DNA from: an uncultured Clostridia bacterium
GTDB taxonomy: Bacteria > Bacillota > Clostridia > Christensenellales > CAG-917
Assembly: GCA_934277615.1 (NCBI GenBank)
Contig: CAKQUV010000003.1
Span: forward strand, 62,001 to 126,000
Direction of reading: 5' to 3'
Length of the DNA: 64,000 nt
The notes under the pieces were generated by a model. It was given only the letters and a program-made list of their open reading frames with translations, was not told the DNA's origin and searched no databases. The translations under genes and the position numbers were made by a program. Below, piece by piece: positions 31,765 to 40,039 of this stretch (the first letter of the stretch is position 1; every line of letters starts with the position of its first letter).

Positions 31765-32874
31765 ATGAAAGACATTCAATCGTCAAGAAAGGAAATCAAT
31801 CAAATCGATTTGCAAATGGCAGAGCTCTTTGAAAAGAGAATGGAGATTTGCAAAGATATCGCGTTGTACAAGAAGGACAACGGGCTCAGCGTACGCGACG
31901 AGGCGCGCGAGGCGGAAGTGGTCAAGCGCAACGCGGAGTATATTCAAAATGCCGAAATTCAACCCTATTACGAAGATTTTATCAGAAACACGATGGACGT
32001 ATCTTGCAAGTACCAATCCTCGCTGTTGCGCTCTATGCGCGTGGCGTATTGCGGTATCCAAGGCGCGTTTGCGTACATTGCGTCCAAACGTATGTTCCCC
32101 GAGGCGGAATACGTGGCGTGCGCGACTTTTTTAGAGGCGTATGAGGGAGTTGAAAAGGGCGAGTTCGATTGCGCCGTTTTGCCGCTTGAAAACAGTTATG
32201 CAGGCGAGGTCGGCGAGGTGATGGATTTGACGTTCAACGGCAGTTTGCATATAAATCAGGTCATAGAAGTGCCCATAACGCACAATCTCATTGCGTGCGA
32301 GGGCGCAACTCTCGATACGATAAAGACGGTGGTTAGCCACCCGCAAGCACTTGCGCAATGTGCGGAATATCTCAAAGAAAAGGGCATCGAGGGCAAGCCG
32401 TATTCAAATACCGCACTTGCCGCCGAGTATGTTAAAAACGCAAACGACGTAACTATCGGAGCGATTGCGTCCGACGAGACGGCAAATATTTTCGGACTTC
32501 AAATTCTCGAAGAAGGCATCAACGATTCAGGCAACAATACGACGAGATTTGCGTCTTTTTCAAGGCAAATCAACAAGCCTGCAAGCGTATCAAAGCGCGA
32601 GGATGAGAATTTTATCCTTGTGTTCACCGTGCAAAACGAGTCCGGCGCGCTTGCAAGCGCGCTCAATATCATAGGCGCGCACAATTTCAATATGCGCTCG
32701 CTCCGTTCCCGTCCGATGAAGAATTTGCAATGGAACTATTATTTCTACATCGAGGCGGAGGGCGACGTAAACACACAAAACGGCAAAGACCTCTTGCAAG
32801 AGTTGTCCGCGCTTTGCGCAAAACTCAAACTGGTGGGCAGTTACTTTGCCGATAATGCGGACGGTGCAAAATGA
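31765..32874 (+). CDS. pheA: Chorismate mutase / prephenate dehydratase
   Basis: A 369-residue bifunctional P-protein turning chorismate into prephenate and then phenylpyruvate. Chorismate mutase (AroQ-type helices) occupies about 1-85; prephenate dehydratase about 90-270 with LENSYAG and the catalytic NNTTRF motif; an ACT regulatory domain about 280-360 with ESGALA and an RSRP in the place of ESRP, the phenylalanine-binding loop. First structural gene of the operon; GAGAGGT precedes the ATG and its TGA overlaps the aroB ATG. Confidence 0.95.
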   Translation: MKDIQSSRKEINQIDLQMAELFEKRMEICKDIALYKKDNGLSVRDEAREAEVVKRNAEYIQNAEIQPYYEDFIRNTMDVSCKYQSSLLRSMRVAYCGIQGAFAYIASKRMFPEAEYVACATFLEAYEGVEKGEFDCAVLPLENSYAGEVGEVMDLTFNGSLHINQVIEVPITHNLIACEGATLDTIKTVVSHPQALAQCAEYLKEKGIEGKPYSNTALAAEYVKNANDVTIGAIASDETANIFGLQILEEGINDSGNNTTRFASFSRQINKPASVSKREDENFILVFTVQNESGALASALNIIGAHNFNMRSLRSRPMKNLQWNYYFYIEAEGDVNTQNGKDLLQELSALCAKLKLVGSYFADNADGAK

Positions 32875-33887
32875 TTTTGAATGTTAACTTGAAAACTCAA
32901 TCATACGACGTAATCGTGCAAGAGGGCGCGCTCGATAATATAGCCGCTCTTCTAGACCTTGACAGAAAGGTGCTTGTCGTAACGGACGACGGAGTGCCCA
33001 AAGAGTATGCCCAAAAAGTGGCGTCCTCGACAAAGGAAAGCGTGGTTGCGGTGCTCAAAAGCGGAGAGGAAAGCAAGAATTTTGACAATTTCAAAGCGCT
33101 GCTTTCGCTTATGCTTACGCACTCTTTTACGAGAAAGGATTGCGTTGTTGCGGTAGGCGGCGGCGTGGTGGGCGATATCGCAGGTTTTGCGGCGGCGTGC
33201 TATATGAGAGGCATAGATTTTTACAACGTTCCAACAACGCTCCTTTCGCAAATAGACTCGTCGGTGGGCGGAAAAACCGCAATCGATTTCGAGGACGTAA
33301 AAAACGCGGTGGGCGCGTTTTATCAGCCCAAAAGAGTGGTGATTGACGCGGACGTGCTTGCAACTCTTGACAAAAGACAACTTGCGTCGGGGCTTGCCGA
33401 GGCAATCAAGATGTCGCTTACCTCCGACAAAGAACTGTTTGAACTCATTGAAAATTGCAAAGATATGCAAGAAATCAAACGCAATTTGCCCGAGATTATA
33501 AAGCGTTCGCTCCTCGTCAAAATCGCAGTCGTCGAGCAGGATGAAAAAGAGAGCGGATTGCGCAGAGTCCTCAACTTCGGACACACTGTCGGACACGCAA
33601 TCGAGAGCGCGGAAAGGGGCAAACTTTTGCATGGCGAGTGCGTGGGGCTCGGAATGTTGCCCATGTGCGACAAAGACGTGCGCGCAAGGCTTGAAAAAGT
33701 GCTTGAAAAATGCGGATTGCCGCATAATATCGCATGGAATTCCAATGATTTGAGAGAATATATCTCACACGACAAAAAGGCAAACGAGGGCGGGGTGTGC
33801 GTCGTCAAAGTGAGGAAAGTCGGCAGTTTTGAATTTGAAAACGCGACAGTCGAGCAAATACTTGAAATGACGGAGGAAGTCAAATGA
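32871..33887 (+). CDS. aroB: 3-dehydroquinate synthase
   Basis: A 338-residue NAD- and metal-dependent enzyme that cyclises DAHP to 3-dehydroquinate, step two of the shikimate pathway. Family blocks: VGGGVVGDIAGFAA, PTTLLSQIDSSVGGKTAID, and the metal-binding histidines in NFGHTVGHAIE and LLHGE. Slightly shorter than the 355-365 residues usual for AroB. ATGA overlaps at both ends (with pheA and aroC). Confidence 0.95.
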   Translation: MILNVNLKTQSYDVIVQEGALDNIAALLDLDRKVLVVTDDGVPKEYAQKVASSTKESVVAVLKSGEESKNFDNFKALLSLMLTHSFTRKDCVVAVGGGVVGDIAGFAAACYMRGIDFYNVPTTLLSQIDSSVGGKTAIDFEDVKNAVGAFYQPKRVVIDADVLATLDKRQLASGLAEAIKMSLTSDKELFELIENCKDMQEIKRNLPEIIKRSLLVKIAVVEQDEKESGLRRVLNFGHTVGHAIESAERGKLLHGECVGLGMLPMCDKDVRARLEKVLEKCGLPHNIAWNSNDLREYISHDKKANEGGVCVVKVRKVGSFEFENATVEQILEMTEEVK

Positions 33888-34981
33888 AAAACACATTCGG
33901 ACAAAGCGTTGCAATGACCGTATTCGGCGAAAGCCACGGCGATTGCGTGGGCGTGGTTATAGACGGACTTTGCCCCGGTATCGGCGTCGACGAAAACAAA
34001 ATAAAAGAGGCGCTTGCGCTTCGCGCTCCGTCGCAAAGTATAGATACGGCACGCAGAGAAAAAGACGAATATAAGATTGTCAGCGGTGTGTTCAAAGGCA
34101 GAACCACGGGCACGCCGATTTGTATTATCATCCCCAACGAAAATACGAAAAGCAGCGATTATCAATACGGCGTGGCTCGTCCGTCGCATGCGGATTATAC
34201 GGCGTTTTGCAAGTATCACGGCTTTGAAGATTTTAGAGGCGGAGGACACTTTTCGGGCAGAGTTACCGCAGGCATAGTGGCAGGCGGCGCTATTCTCAAA
34301 AGTGCGCTTGACAATCTGGGAATAAAAATCGGCACGCACGTGCTTGAATGTGCGAAAGTGCGCGATAAGGAGTTTGACGATGTGCAAAACGAACTTTTAA
34401 GTCTTGATTGCGTCAAATTCCCCGTAATAGACAAGGGCGTCGAAGAAAAGATGACGGCGGCTATAGAGAGCGCAAAAGCGGACGGCGACAGCGTGGGCGG
34501 CATTACTCAAACCGCAATCGTCGGTATGCCCTCGGGCGTTGGAGAGCCGTACTTCGACACTGTGGAAAGCGTGCTTGCGCATGCGATGTTTGCGATAGGC
34601 GGCATAAAGGGAATCGAGTTTGGAAAAGGATTCGAGATGAGCGGAATGCGCGGTAGCGAGGCAAACGACTCGATGCGTTATGAGAATGGAAAAGTCGTTA
34701 CCGCCACCAACAACAATGGCGGTATAAACGGCGGTATAACCAACGGTATGCCAATACTTTTCAACTGCGCAATTAAGCCAACTCCGTCTGTTTTTAAGGC
34801 GCAAAACACAGTGGATTTTGCAAACGGAAAGAACATAGAACTTCAAATAAACGGTAGACACGATCCTGCAATCGTGCGCAGAGTTTGCCACGTAATCGAC
34901 GCGGTGAGCGCGCTTTGCGTGTGCGATATGCTTGCGCAAAGATACGGCACGGACGTGTTTGCTAAAGGTATAAAACAATGA
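33884..34981 (+). CDS. aroC: Chorismate synthase
   Basis: A 365-residue FMN-dependent enzyme making chorismate from EPSP, the last common step. Signatures: FGESHGDCVGVVIDG near the N-terminus, RPSHADYT, GRVTAGIVAGGAI, and GMRGSEANDSM. Overlaps aroB and aroE/K by ATGA. It needs reduced FMN, which in an anaerobe is readily supplied by other flavoproteins (monofunctional type). Confidence 0.96.
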   Translation: MKNTFGQSVAMTVFGESHGDCVGVVIDGLCPGIGVDENKIKEALALRAPSQSIDTARREKDEYKIVSGVFKGRTTGTPICIIIPNENTKSSDYQYGVARPSHADYTAFCKYHGFEDFRGGGHFSGRVTAGIVAGGAILKSALDNLGIKIGTHVLECAKVRDKEFDDVQNELLSLDCVKFPVIDKGVEEKMTAAIESAKADGDSVGGITQTAIVGMPSGVGEPYFDTVESVLAHAMFAIGGIKGIEFGKGFEMSGMRGSEANDSMRYENGKVVTATNNNGGINGGITNGMPILFNCAIKPTPSVFKAQNTVDFANGKNIELQINGRHDPAIVRRVCHVIDAVSALCVCDMLAQRYGTDVFAKGIKQ

Positions 34982-36216
34982 AATGCGCACTTATCGGCAA
35001 GCCCTTGGGACACAGTTATTCCAAAGAAATACACGCGCTTATCGCGCCGTACTCGTACGACCTTGTCGAGCTCGACGAGAGCGAGGTCGCGCCGTATCTG
35101 AGAAGTAGGGATTTTGACGGAATAAACGTTACGATACCCTACAAACAAACAGTCATGCCGCTTATTGACGAGATAAGCGACGAGGCGAAAAAAATCGGTG
35201 CGGTGAACACAATCGTCAACGAGGGCGGAAGGCTTGTTGGATACAATACTGACTTTGCGGGAATGCGCGCGCTTATCCTCAAAAACGGAATGGACGTAAG
35301 CGGAAAGAGGGCGCTTGTGCTCGGTACGGGCGGAACGTCGAAAACCGCAACCGAAGTGCTGAGAAGCCTCGGGGCAAGCGAAGTAATCAAAGTTTCGAGG
35401 ACGGCAAAAGACGGAGCGGTGAGTTATACGGACGCATACGAGAAGCATTCGGACGCACAAGTGATTGTAAATGCGACGCCTGTGGGAATGTATCCGCACG
35501 AGAATGAAAAGCCAATCGATATCGGCAGACTTTCGTGCGTAGAGGCGGTGATTGACGCAATATATCATCCGCTTTGCACGGAGCTTGTTATTGATGCGAA
35601 ACGCAAAGGTATAAAGGCGTGCGGCGGACTTTACATGCTCGTGGCGCAGGCGGTGTATGCGTGCGGATTGTTCCAAAACAAGGAAATTAACGCGGACGTC
35701 ATCGACGACGTGTACGAAAAAGTGCTGGCGCAAAAGCGCAATATCGTGCTTGTGGGAATGCCCTCTTGCGGAAAGAGCACAATCGCAAACGAGTTTGCGA
35801 AACTTACGGGCAGAGAGGCGATAGACACTGATTGCGAGGTTCAAAAGCGTGCCGGCGTTTCGATATCTCAGATATTCGAAAAAGACGGTGAAGGCGCTTT
35901 CCGAAAACTGGAAAGCGAAGTAGTGAGCGACGTTGCAAGCCGCTCTTGCGTGATTGTATCGACGGGCGGCGGCGTTCCGCTCAATGACGAGAACGTAAAA
36001 AAACTGGCGAGAAACGGAATTATACTGTTTTTAGACAGAAACGTCGATAAGCTGATGGCGACAAGCGACAGACCGCTTGCCCAAAACGCAGAGGCGATAA
36101 AAAATCTGTATGAAAAACGCTATCCTATTTACCTCAAGTGCGCAGACGCGCGTATAGACTCAAACGGGAGCGTGCAAGATACTATAAATTCGATAAGGGG
36201 ATTGTTGAAGATATGA
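34978..36216 (+). CDS. aroE-aroK: Shikimate dehydrogenase - shikimate kinase fusion
   Basis: A 412-residue fusion of two consecutive pathway enzymes. Residues about 1-250 are AroE (NADPH-dependent reduction of 3-dehydroshikimate): GKPLGHSYSK at the start, NVTIPYK with the catalytic lysine, GAVNTIV, and a GTGGTSKTA nucleotide loop. Residues about 253-412 are AroK: P-loop GMPSCGKST (260-268), a DTD acid pair, STGGG and the lid arginine in SDRPL. The join lies near residue 250 without a long linker. This fusion gives metabolite channelling as an option. ATGA overlaps with aroC and aroQ. Confidence 0.95.
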   Translation: MKCALIGKPLGHSYSKEIHALIAPYSYDLVELDESEVAPYLRSRDFDGINVTIPYKQTVMPLIDEISDEAKKIGAVNTIVNEGGRLVGYNTDFAGMRALILKNGMDVSGKRALVLGTGGTSKTATEVLRSLGASEVIKVSRTAKDGAVSYTDAYEKHSDAQVIVNATPVGMYPHENEKPIDIGRLSCVEAVIDAIYHPLCTELVIDAKRKGIKACGGLYMLVAQAVYACGLFQNKEINADVIDDVYEKVLAQKRNIVLVGMPSCGKSTIANEFAKLTGREAIDTDCEVQKRAGVSISQIFEKDGEGAFRKLESEVVSDVASRSCVIVSTGGGVPLNDENVKKLARNGIILFLDRNVDKLMATSDRPLAQNAEAIKNLYEKRYPIYLKCADARIDSNGSVQDTINSIRGLLKI

Positions 36217-36647
36217 AATTGCTTGTTTTGAACGGACCGAACATCAATATGCTCGGCATAAGGGAACCGAATGTTTACGGCAATCGTATGTATGAAGATT
36301 TGAAAAATCTTGTGAGCGAACACGCAAATAAAATAGGCGTTGAGGTCGAGTTTTTTCAATCCAATCACGAAGGCGCGCTGATTGACGAGATACAAAGAGC
36401 GTATTTTGACAAGGTTGACGGAATCGTTTTCAATCCTGCCGGATACACGCACACGAGCGTTGCGATTGCAGACGCGATTAAGGGCGTGAATATTCCCACC
36501 GTCGAGGTGCATATTTCCGACGTCGATAAGAGAGAGCCGTTTAGACAAATAAGTTACGTGCGCGCGGTAGCGATTGACACGATACAAGGTTTGGGTTTCG
36601 AGGGATATCTCAAAGCGATGGATATCCTGAAAGAGAGGTTGCAATAG
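36213..36647 (+). CDS. aroQ: 3-dehydroquinate dehydratase, type II
   Basis: A 144-residue type II dehydroquinase (dodecameric in the family) forming 3-dehydroshikimate. Signatures: LNGPNINMLGIREP, the catalytic tyrosine in VYGNR, QSNHEGALID, NPAGYTHTSVA and VEVHISDVDKREPFR. The start at 36213 overlaps the aroE/K stop as ATGA; the longer open frame upstream lies inside aroK. Confidence 0.96.
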   Translation: MKLLVLNGPNINMLGIREPNVYGNRMYEDLKNLVSEHANKIGVEVEFFQSNHEGALIDEIQRAYFDKVDGIVFNPAGYTHTSVAIADAIKGVNIPTVEVHISDVDKREPFRQISYVRAVAIDTIQGLGFEGYLKAMDILKERLQ

Positions 36648-36649
36648 GT

Positions 36650-37858
36650 ATGAAAGCGACGTTTTTCCCGTCGGTTGCGAGAGGCGAGATTTGCGCTCCG
36701 TCGTCAAAGAGCGTGGCGCACAGATTGCTCATTGCTTGCGCGCTATCGGGCGGACAAAGTGTAATAAGCGGAATAAGTCAAAGCGAGGATATGCTCGCCA
36801 CTTTGTCGTGCGTGCGTGCGCTCGGCGCAAAAGCAAGGGTGGACGGAGGCGTTGCGTATATAGAAGGTTGCGACGAAACTCCGCTTGAAAACGCCGTATT
36901 CGATTGCAACGAGAGTGGAAGCACGTTGCGCTTTTTCTTGCCCGTCGCGCTTGCGCTCGGTGCGGAGAATTGCATGTTCAAGGGCACTCCTCGCCTTATA
37001 CAAAGAGGTATGGGCGTATACGACGAAATCTTTGCTCAAAACGGCATAAAAGTGCAAAAAGAGGCGGATACAATCACGGTTTGCGGACATCTCGGCAGCG
37101 GAAATTATACCGTGCGAGGGGATGTAAGCAGCCAATATATCACGGGCTTGCTTATCGCTCTGTCGCTGCTTGAAAAGGACAGTACGATTAAAGTTGTCGA
37201 GCCGTTTGAGTCGCGCGCATACGTAGATATCACCGCAAACGTAATGAAAAAATGCGGCGTTGATATCAAAAAAGCAGGCGATAACGTTTTTGTTATAAAA
37301 GGCGGTCAACGCTTTACGAGCGGAAACTATGCCGTTGAGGGCGATTGGTCAAACGCGGCGTTTTTGCTTGCGTTCAATCATATCGGCGGCGACGTGAAAG
37401 TGGGCGGCTTGAACGATAACAGCGCGCAAGGCGATAAAGTGTGTAAAGAATATTTTGAACGGTTAGAATGCCCAAATGCCGTGATAGACGTGCCAGATTG
37501 CCCGGATTTGGCACCCGTATTGTTTGCATTGAGCGCAATGAAATACGGCGCGACTTTTATAGGCACAAGACGGCTTAAAATAAAGGAAAGCGACCGTGCC
37601 GCGGCAATGGCGGAGGAACTTGCAAAGTACGGAATACAAACTGACGTCGAAGAAAATAAAGTGATTGTGCACGGCGGCGATTTGCATTCTCCGAACGCGA
37701 CGATATCGGGACACAACGACCACCGCATAGTTATGGCAAACGCCGTGATTTTGAGCAAAGTCGGCGGAACGATTGACGGAATAGAGGCAGTGAAAAAGAG
37801 TTATCCCAACTTTTTTGAAGATATAGCAAAACTGGGTGTTGGATATGAAATTGAATAA
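36650..37858 (+). CDS. aroA: 3-phosphoshikimate 1-carboxyvinyltransferase (EPSP synthase)
   Basis: A 402-residue enzyme joining PEP to shikimate 3-phosphate. Signatures: SSKSVAHRLLIA with the substrate lysine, NESGSTLRFFLPVAL, and the late GHNDHRIVMA block. Shorter than the ~427 residues of E. coli AroA but with both domains complete. AGAGAGGT upstream of the ATG; the end overlaps tyrA by 14 bases. Confidence 0.95.
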   Translation: MKATFFPSVARGEICAPSSKSVAHRLLIACALSGGQSVISGISQSEDMLATLSCVRALGAKARVDGGVAYIEGCDETPLENAVFDCNESGSTLRFFLPVALALGAENCMFKGTPRLIQRGMGVYDEIFAQNGIKVQKEADTITVCGHLGSGNYTVRGDVSSQYITGLLIALSLLEKDSTIKVVEPFESRAYVDITANVMKKCGVDIKKAGDNVFVIKGGQRFTSGNYAVEGDWSNAAFLLAFNHIGGDVKVGGLNDNSAQGDKVCKEYFERLECPNAVIDVPDCPDLAPVLFALSAMKYGATFIGTRRLKIKESDRAAAMAEELAKYGIQTDVEENKVIVHGGDLHSPNATISGHNDHRIVMANAVILSKVGGTIDGIEAVKKSYPNFFEDIAKLGVGYEIE

Positions 37859-38717
37859 AAATACAAAAATTTTGATAGTCGGTCTCGGACTTATAGGCGG
37901 AAGTTACGCCGAGGCGTTGAGCGCAAAAGGATATGAATCGGGCGCGATAGATATCAAGAAATCGTCCATTGACTATGCTCTTGCCAAAGGTTGGATTAAG
38001 AGCGGGCAAACGGAAGTAAGCAAAGACTACGTGTCGCAATTCGATTTGATAGTGTTTGCGCTTTATCCGCATTTGCTCGTGCAATGGATTGAAAAATATC
38101 AGACGTTTTTCAAGACCGGCGCGCTTATTACGGACGTTACGGGCGTAAAGGGCAGCGTTGTAAAAAAAGTGCAATCTATCTTGCGCAAGGACGTGGAATT
38201 TGTGGGGGCGCACCCCATGGCAGGAAGAGAAACAAGTGGCATAGAAGGCGCAAATTCTGAGATTTTTAAGGACGCAAACTATATTGTTACGCCCACGAGC
38301 GAAAATACCGAGGAAAATATCGAAGCGTGCAAAGCGTTGGGGCGAGAACTCGGATTTGAAAGAATAAGCGAACTTTCGCCCGAAGCGCATGACGAGATAG
38401 TTGGCTTTTTGTCGCATCTGACGCACTGTATCGCCGTTTCGCTTATGGTGTGTAAGGACAATGAACACCTTGCCGAGTACACAGGCGACTCCTTCAGAGA
38501 TTTGACCAGAATCGCAAAAATCAACGACGAGATGTGGAGCGAATTGTTCCTTGCCAACAAAGACGAATTGGTGGCGCAAATGGAACTTTTCGAAAAACAG
38601 TTTGACAGCCTCAAAAAAGCAATCATAGCAGAGGACAGAGAAAATATACGCAAGACGATGCGCCTTTCGACGGCACGCAGAAAGACGTTTGACAAGGACG
38701 CACAGGAGACGAAATGA
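37845..38717 (+). CDS. tyrA: Prephenate dehydrogenase
   Basis: A 290-residue NAD(P)-dependent enzyme making 4-hydroxyphenylpyruvate, the tyrosine branch. GLGLIGGSYAEAL at the N-terminus is the Rossmann motif; HPMAGRETSGIEGA carries the catalytic histidine region; the C-terminal half is helical. There is no ACT domain, so feedback by tyrosine must act differently or elsewhere. I chose the ATG at 37845, inside the aroA end, preceded by a GGTG-type site. Confidence 0.93.
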   Translation: MKLNKNTKILIVGLGLIGGSYAEALSAKGYESGAIDIKKSSIDYALAKGWIKSGQTEVSKDYVSQFDLIVFALYPHLLVQWIEKYQTFFKTGALITDVTGVKGSVVKKVQSILRKDVEFVGAHPMAGRETSGIEGANSEIFKDANYIVTPTSENTEENIEACKALGRELGFERISELSPEAHDEIVGFLSHLTHCIAVSLMVCKDNEHLAEYTGDSFRDLTRIAKINDEMWSELFLANKDELVAQMELFEKQFDSLKKAIIAEDRENIRKTMRLSTARRKTFDKDAQETK

Positions 38718-39742
38718 ATTTGGAATTTAAGAGGAAACTTCCCACACTTCAAGAAATCAAGGCAATGTATCCCATTGACGACACGCTTGCCGAGTTCAAA
38801 AAAGAGACGGATAGAACGCTCAAAAACATATTTGAGGGCAAAGATGACAGGCTTTTGCTGGTTATTGGTCCGTGCTCTGCGGACAGAGAAGACGCCGTGC
38901 TCGACTATATAGGCAGGCTTCGCACCGTGCAAGAGAAAGTCAAGGACAAAATCGTCATCGTTCCGCGTATCTACACCAACAAACCGCGCACGACGGGGGA
39001 CGGATACAAGGGTATGCTTCATCAACCCGACCCGCACGAGAGCGAGAATATGCTCAAAGGCTTGATTGCTATACGCAAACTGCACATCAAAGCGCTTCAA
39101 GAGACGGGCTTTTCCTGTGCGGACGAAATGTTGTATCCCGAAAATCACTTCTATTTGTCCGACGTGCTTTCCTACGTCGCTGTCGGCGCAAGGTCGGTTG
39201 AAAATCAATTCCACCGCCTTACTGCAAGCGGTCTTGACATACCGGTGGGTATGAAAAATCCGACCAGCGGTGATTTGGCAGTTATGATGAATTCAATCCG
39301 CGCGGCGCAACACCCGCACACCTTCGTGTATACGGGTTGGGAAGTCAACAGCAAAGGCAACACGCTTGCCCACGCAATTTTGCGAGGCTCGGTGGATAGG
39401 TACGGTCAGACCATACCCAACTATCATTACGAAGATTTGCAAACGCTTTGCCAAATGTACGCACAAGCGGGGCTTGCAAATCCTGCGGTTATCGTTGACA
39501 CCAACCACTCCAATTCCGCCAAAAAATACGATGAACAACCACGTATCGCCATGGAAATTATGCATAGCACCCGTTGCGACAAGGATATATACAAACTTGT
39601 CAAAGGTCTTATGATAGAGTCCTACATCGAGGACGGCGCGCAATCTCCCGACGGCGGAGTGTACGGAAAATCCATCACCGACCCGTGTCTCGGCTGGGAG
39701 AAGACGGAAAGACTTATATTTGAGTTGGCGGAACTGCGATAA
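38714..39742 (+). CDS. aroF: DAHP synthase, type I-alpha (AroFGH class)
   Basis: A 342-residue enzyme condensing PEP and erythrose 4-phosphate, the committed step. Signatures: GPCSADRED, PRIYTNKPRTTGDGYKG, KNPTSGD, NHSNSAKK and IEDGAQ, in the class I-alpha order with the short N-terminal extension that carries feedback inhibition in this class. It is the last gene of the operon although it catalyses the first step. Overlaps tyrA as ATGA and is followed by an intrinsic terminator. Confidence 0.95.
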   Translation: MNLEFKRKLPTLQEIKAMYPIDDTLAEFKKETDRTLKNIFEGKDDRLLLVIGPCSADREDAVLDYIGRLRTVQEKVKDKIVIVPRIYTNKPRTTGDGYKGMLHQPDPHESENMLKGLIAIRKLHIKALQETGFSCADEMLYPENHFYLSDVLSYVAVGARSVENQFHRLTASGLDIPVGMKNPTSGDLAVMMNSIRAAQHPHTFVYTGWEVNSKGNTLAHAILRGSVDRYGQTIPNYHYEDLQTLCQMYAQAGLANPAVIVDTNHSNSAKKYDEQPRIAMEIMHSTRCDKDIYKLVKGLMIESYIEDGAQSPDGGVYGKSITDPCLGWEKTERLIFELAELR

Positions 39743-39775
39743 AAATTGCGCATTAATAATCGCGGAATATTCCGC

Positions 39776-39805
39776 AAAAAGAGCGTGCGAAAGCGCGCTT
39801 TTTCG
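39776..39805 (+). terminator. Intrinsic terminator of the aromatic operon
   Basis: An imperfect AAAAAGAGCG...CGCGCTTTTT hairpin with a T-run, preceded by a small palindrome GCGGAATATTCCGC (39762-39775). Confidence 0.7.
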
Positions 39806-39832
39806 TTATATAGAATTCGGTTTTTCTTGCGA

Positions 39833-39861
39833 TTGACAATTGAGTTTAGTTGGCGTATTAT
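39833..39861 (+). promoter_or_regulatory. Sigma-A promoter of the AAA+ gene
   Basis: TTGACA (39833-39838), 17-bp spacer, TATTAT (39856-39861). The predicted start of transcription (about 39868) coincides with the first base of the leader hairpin. Confidence 0.8.
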
Positions 39862-39866
39862 AAAAA

Positions 39867-39963
39867 TGCTACAAATCGTAAATAAACAGACGAACGCCTT
39901 TACTATCGGTAACAGGTGCATTATCCGTATACGTTCGTCTGTTTAGAACACTGATTTGTAGCA
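39867..39963 (+). promoter_or_regulatory. Structured 5' leader hairpin
   Basis: Two perfect stems in series: 39867-39877 with 39953-39963 (11 bp) and 39884-39896 with 39932-39944 (13 bp), separated by an internal loop (GTAAAT opposite AGAACACT), with a third short stem (CGGTAA with TTATCCG) near the apex. It begins at the predicted RNA 5' end and ends about 75 bases before the start codon. It could be a regulatory or stabilising leader; no known riboswitch is recognised. Confidence 0.65.
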
Positions 39964-40039
39964 AAATCACGCGGAAATGCACTTGTTATATTTTTTATTT
40001 TGTGCTTTTCGTTACGGCGTACACATAGGAGGATATGTT

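Noticed and set aside
39746..39946. 66-residue plus-strand open frame before the AAA+ gene
   Set aside because: It covers the terminator, promoter and leader hairpin; no ribosome site and no protein-like composition.
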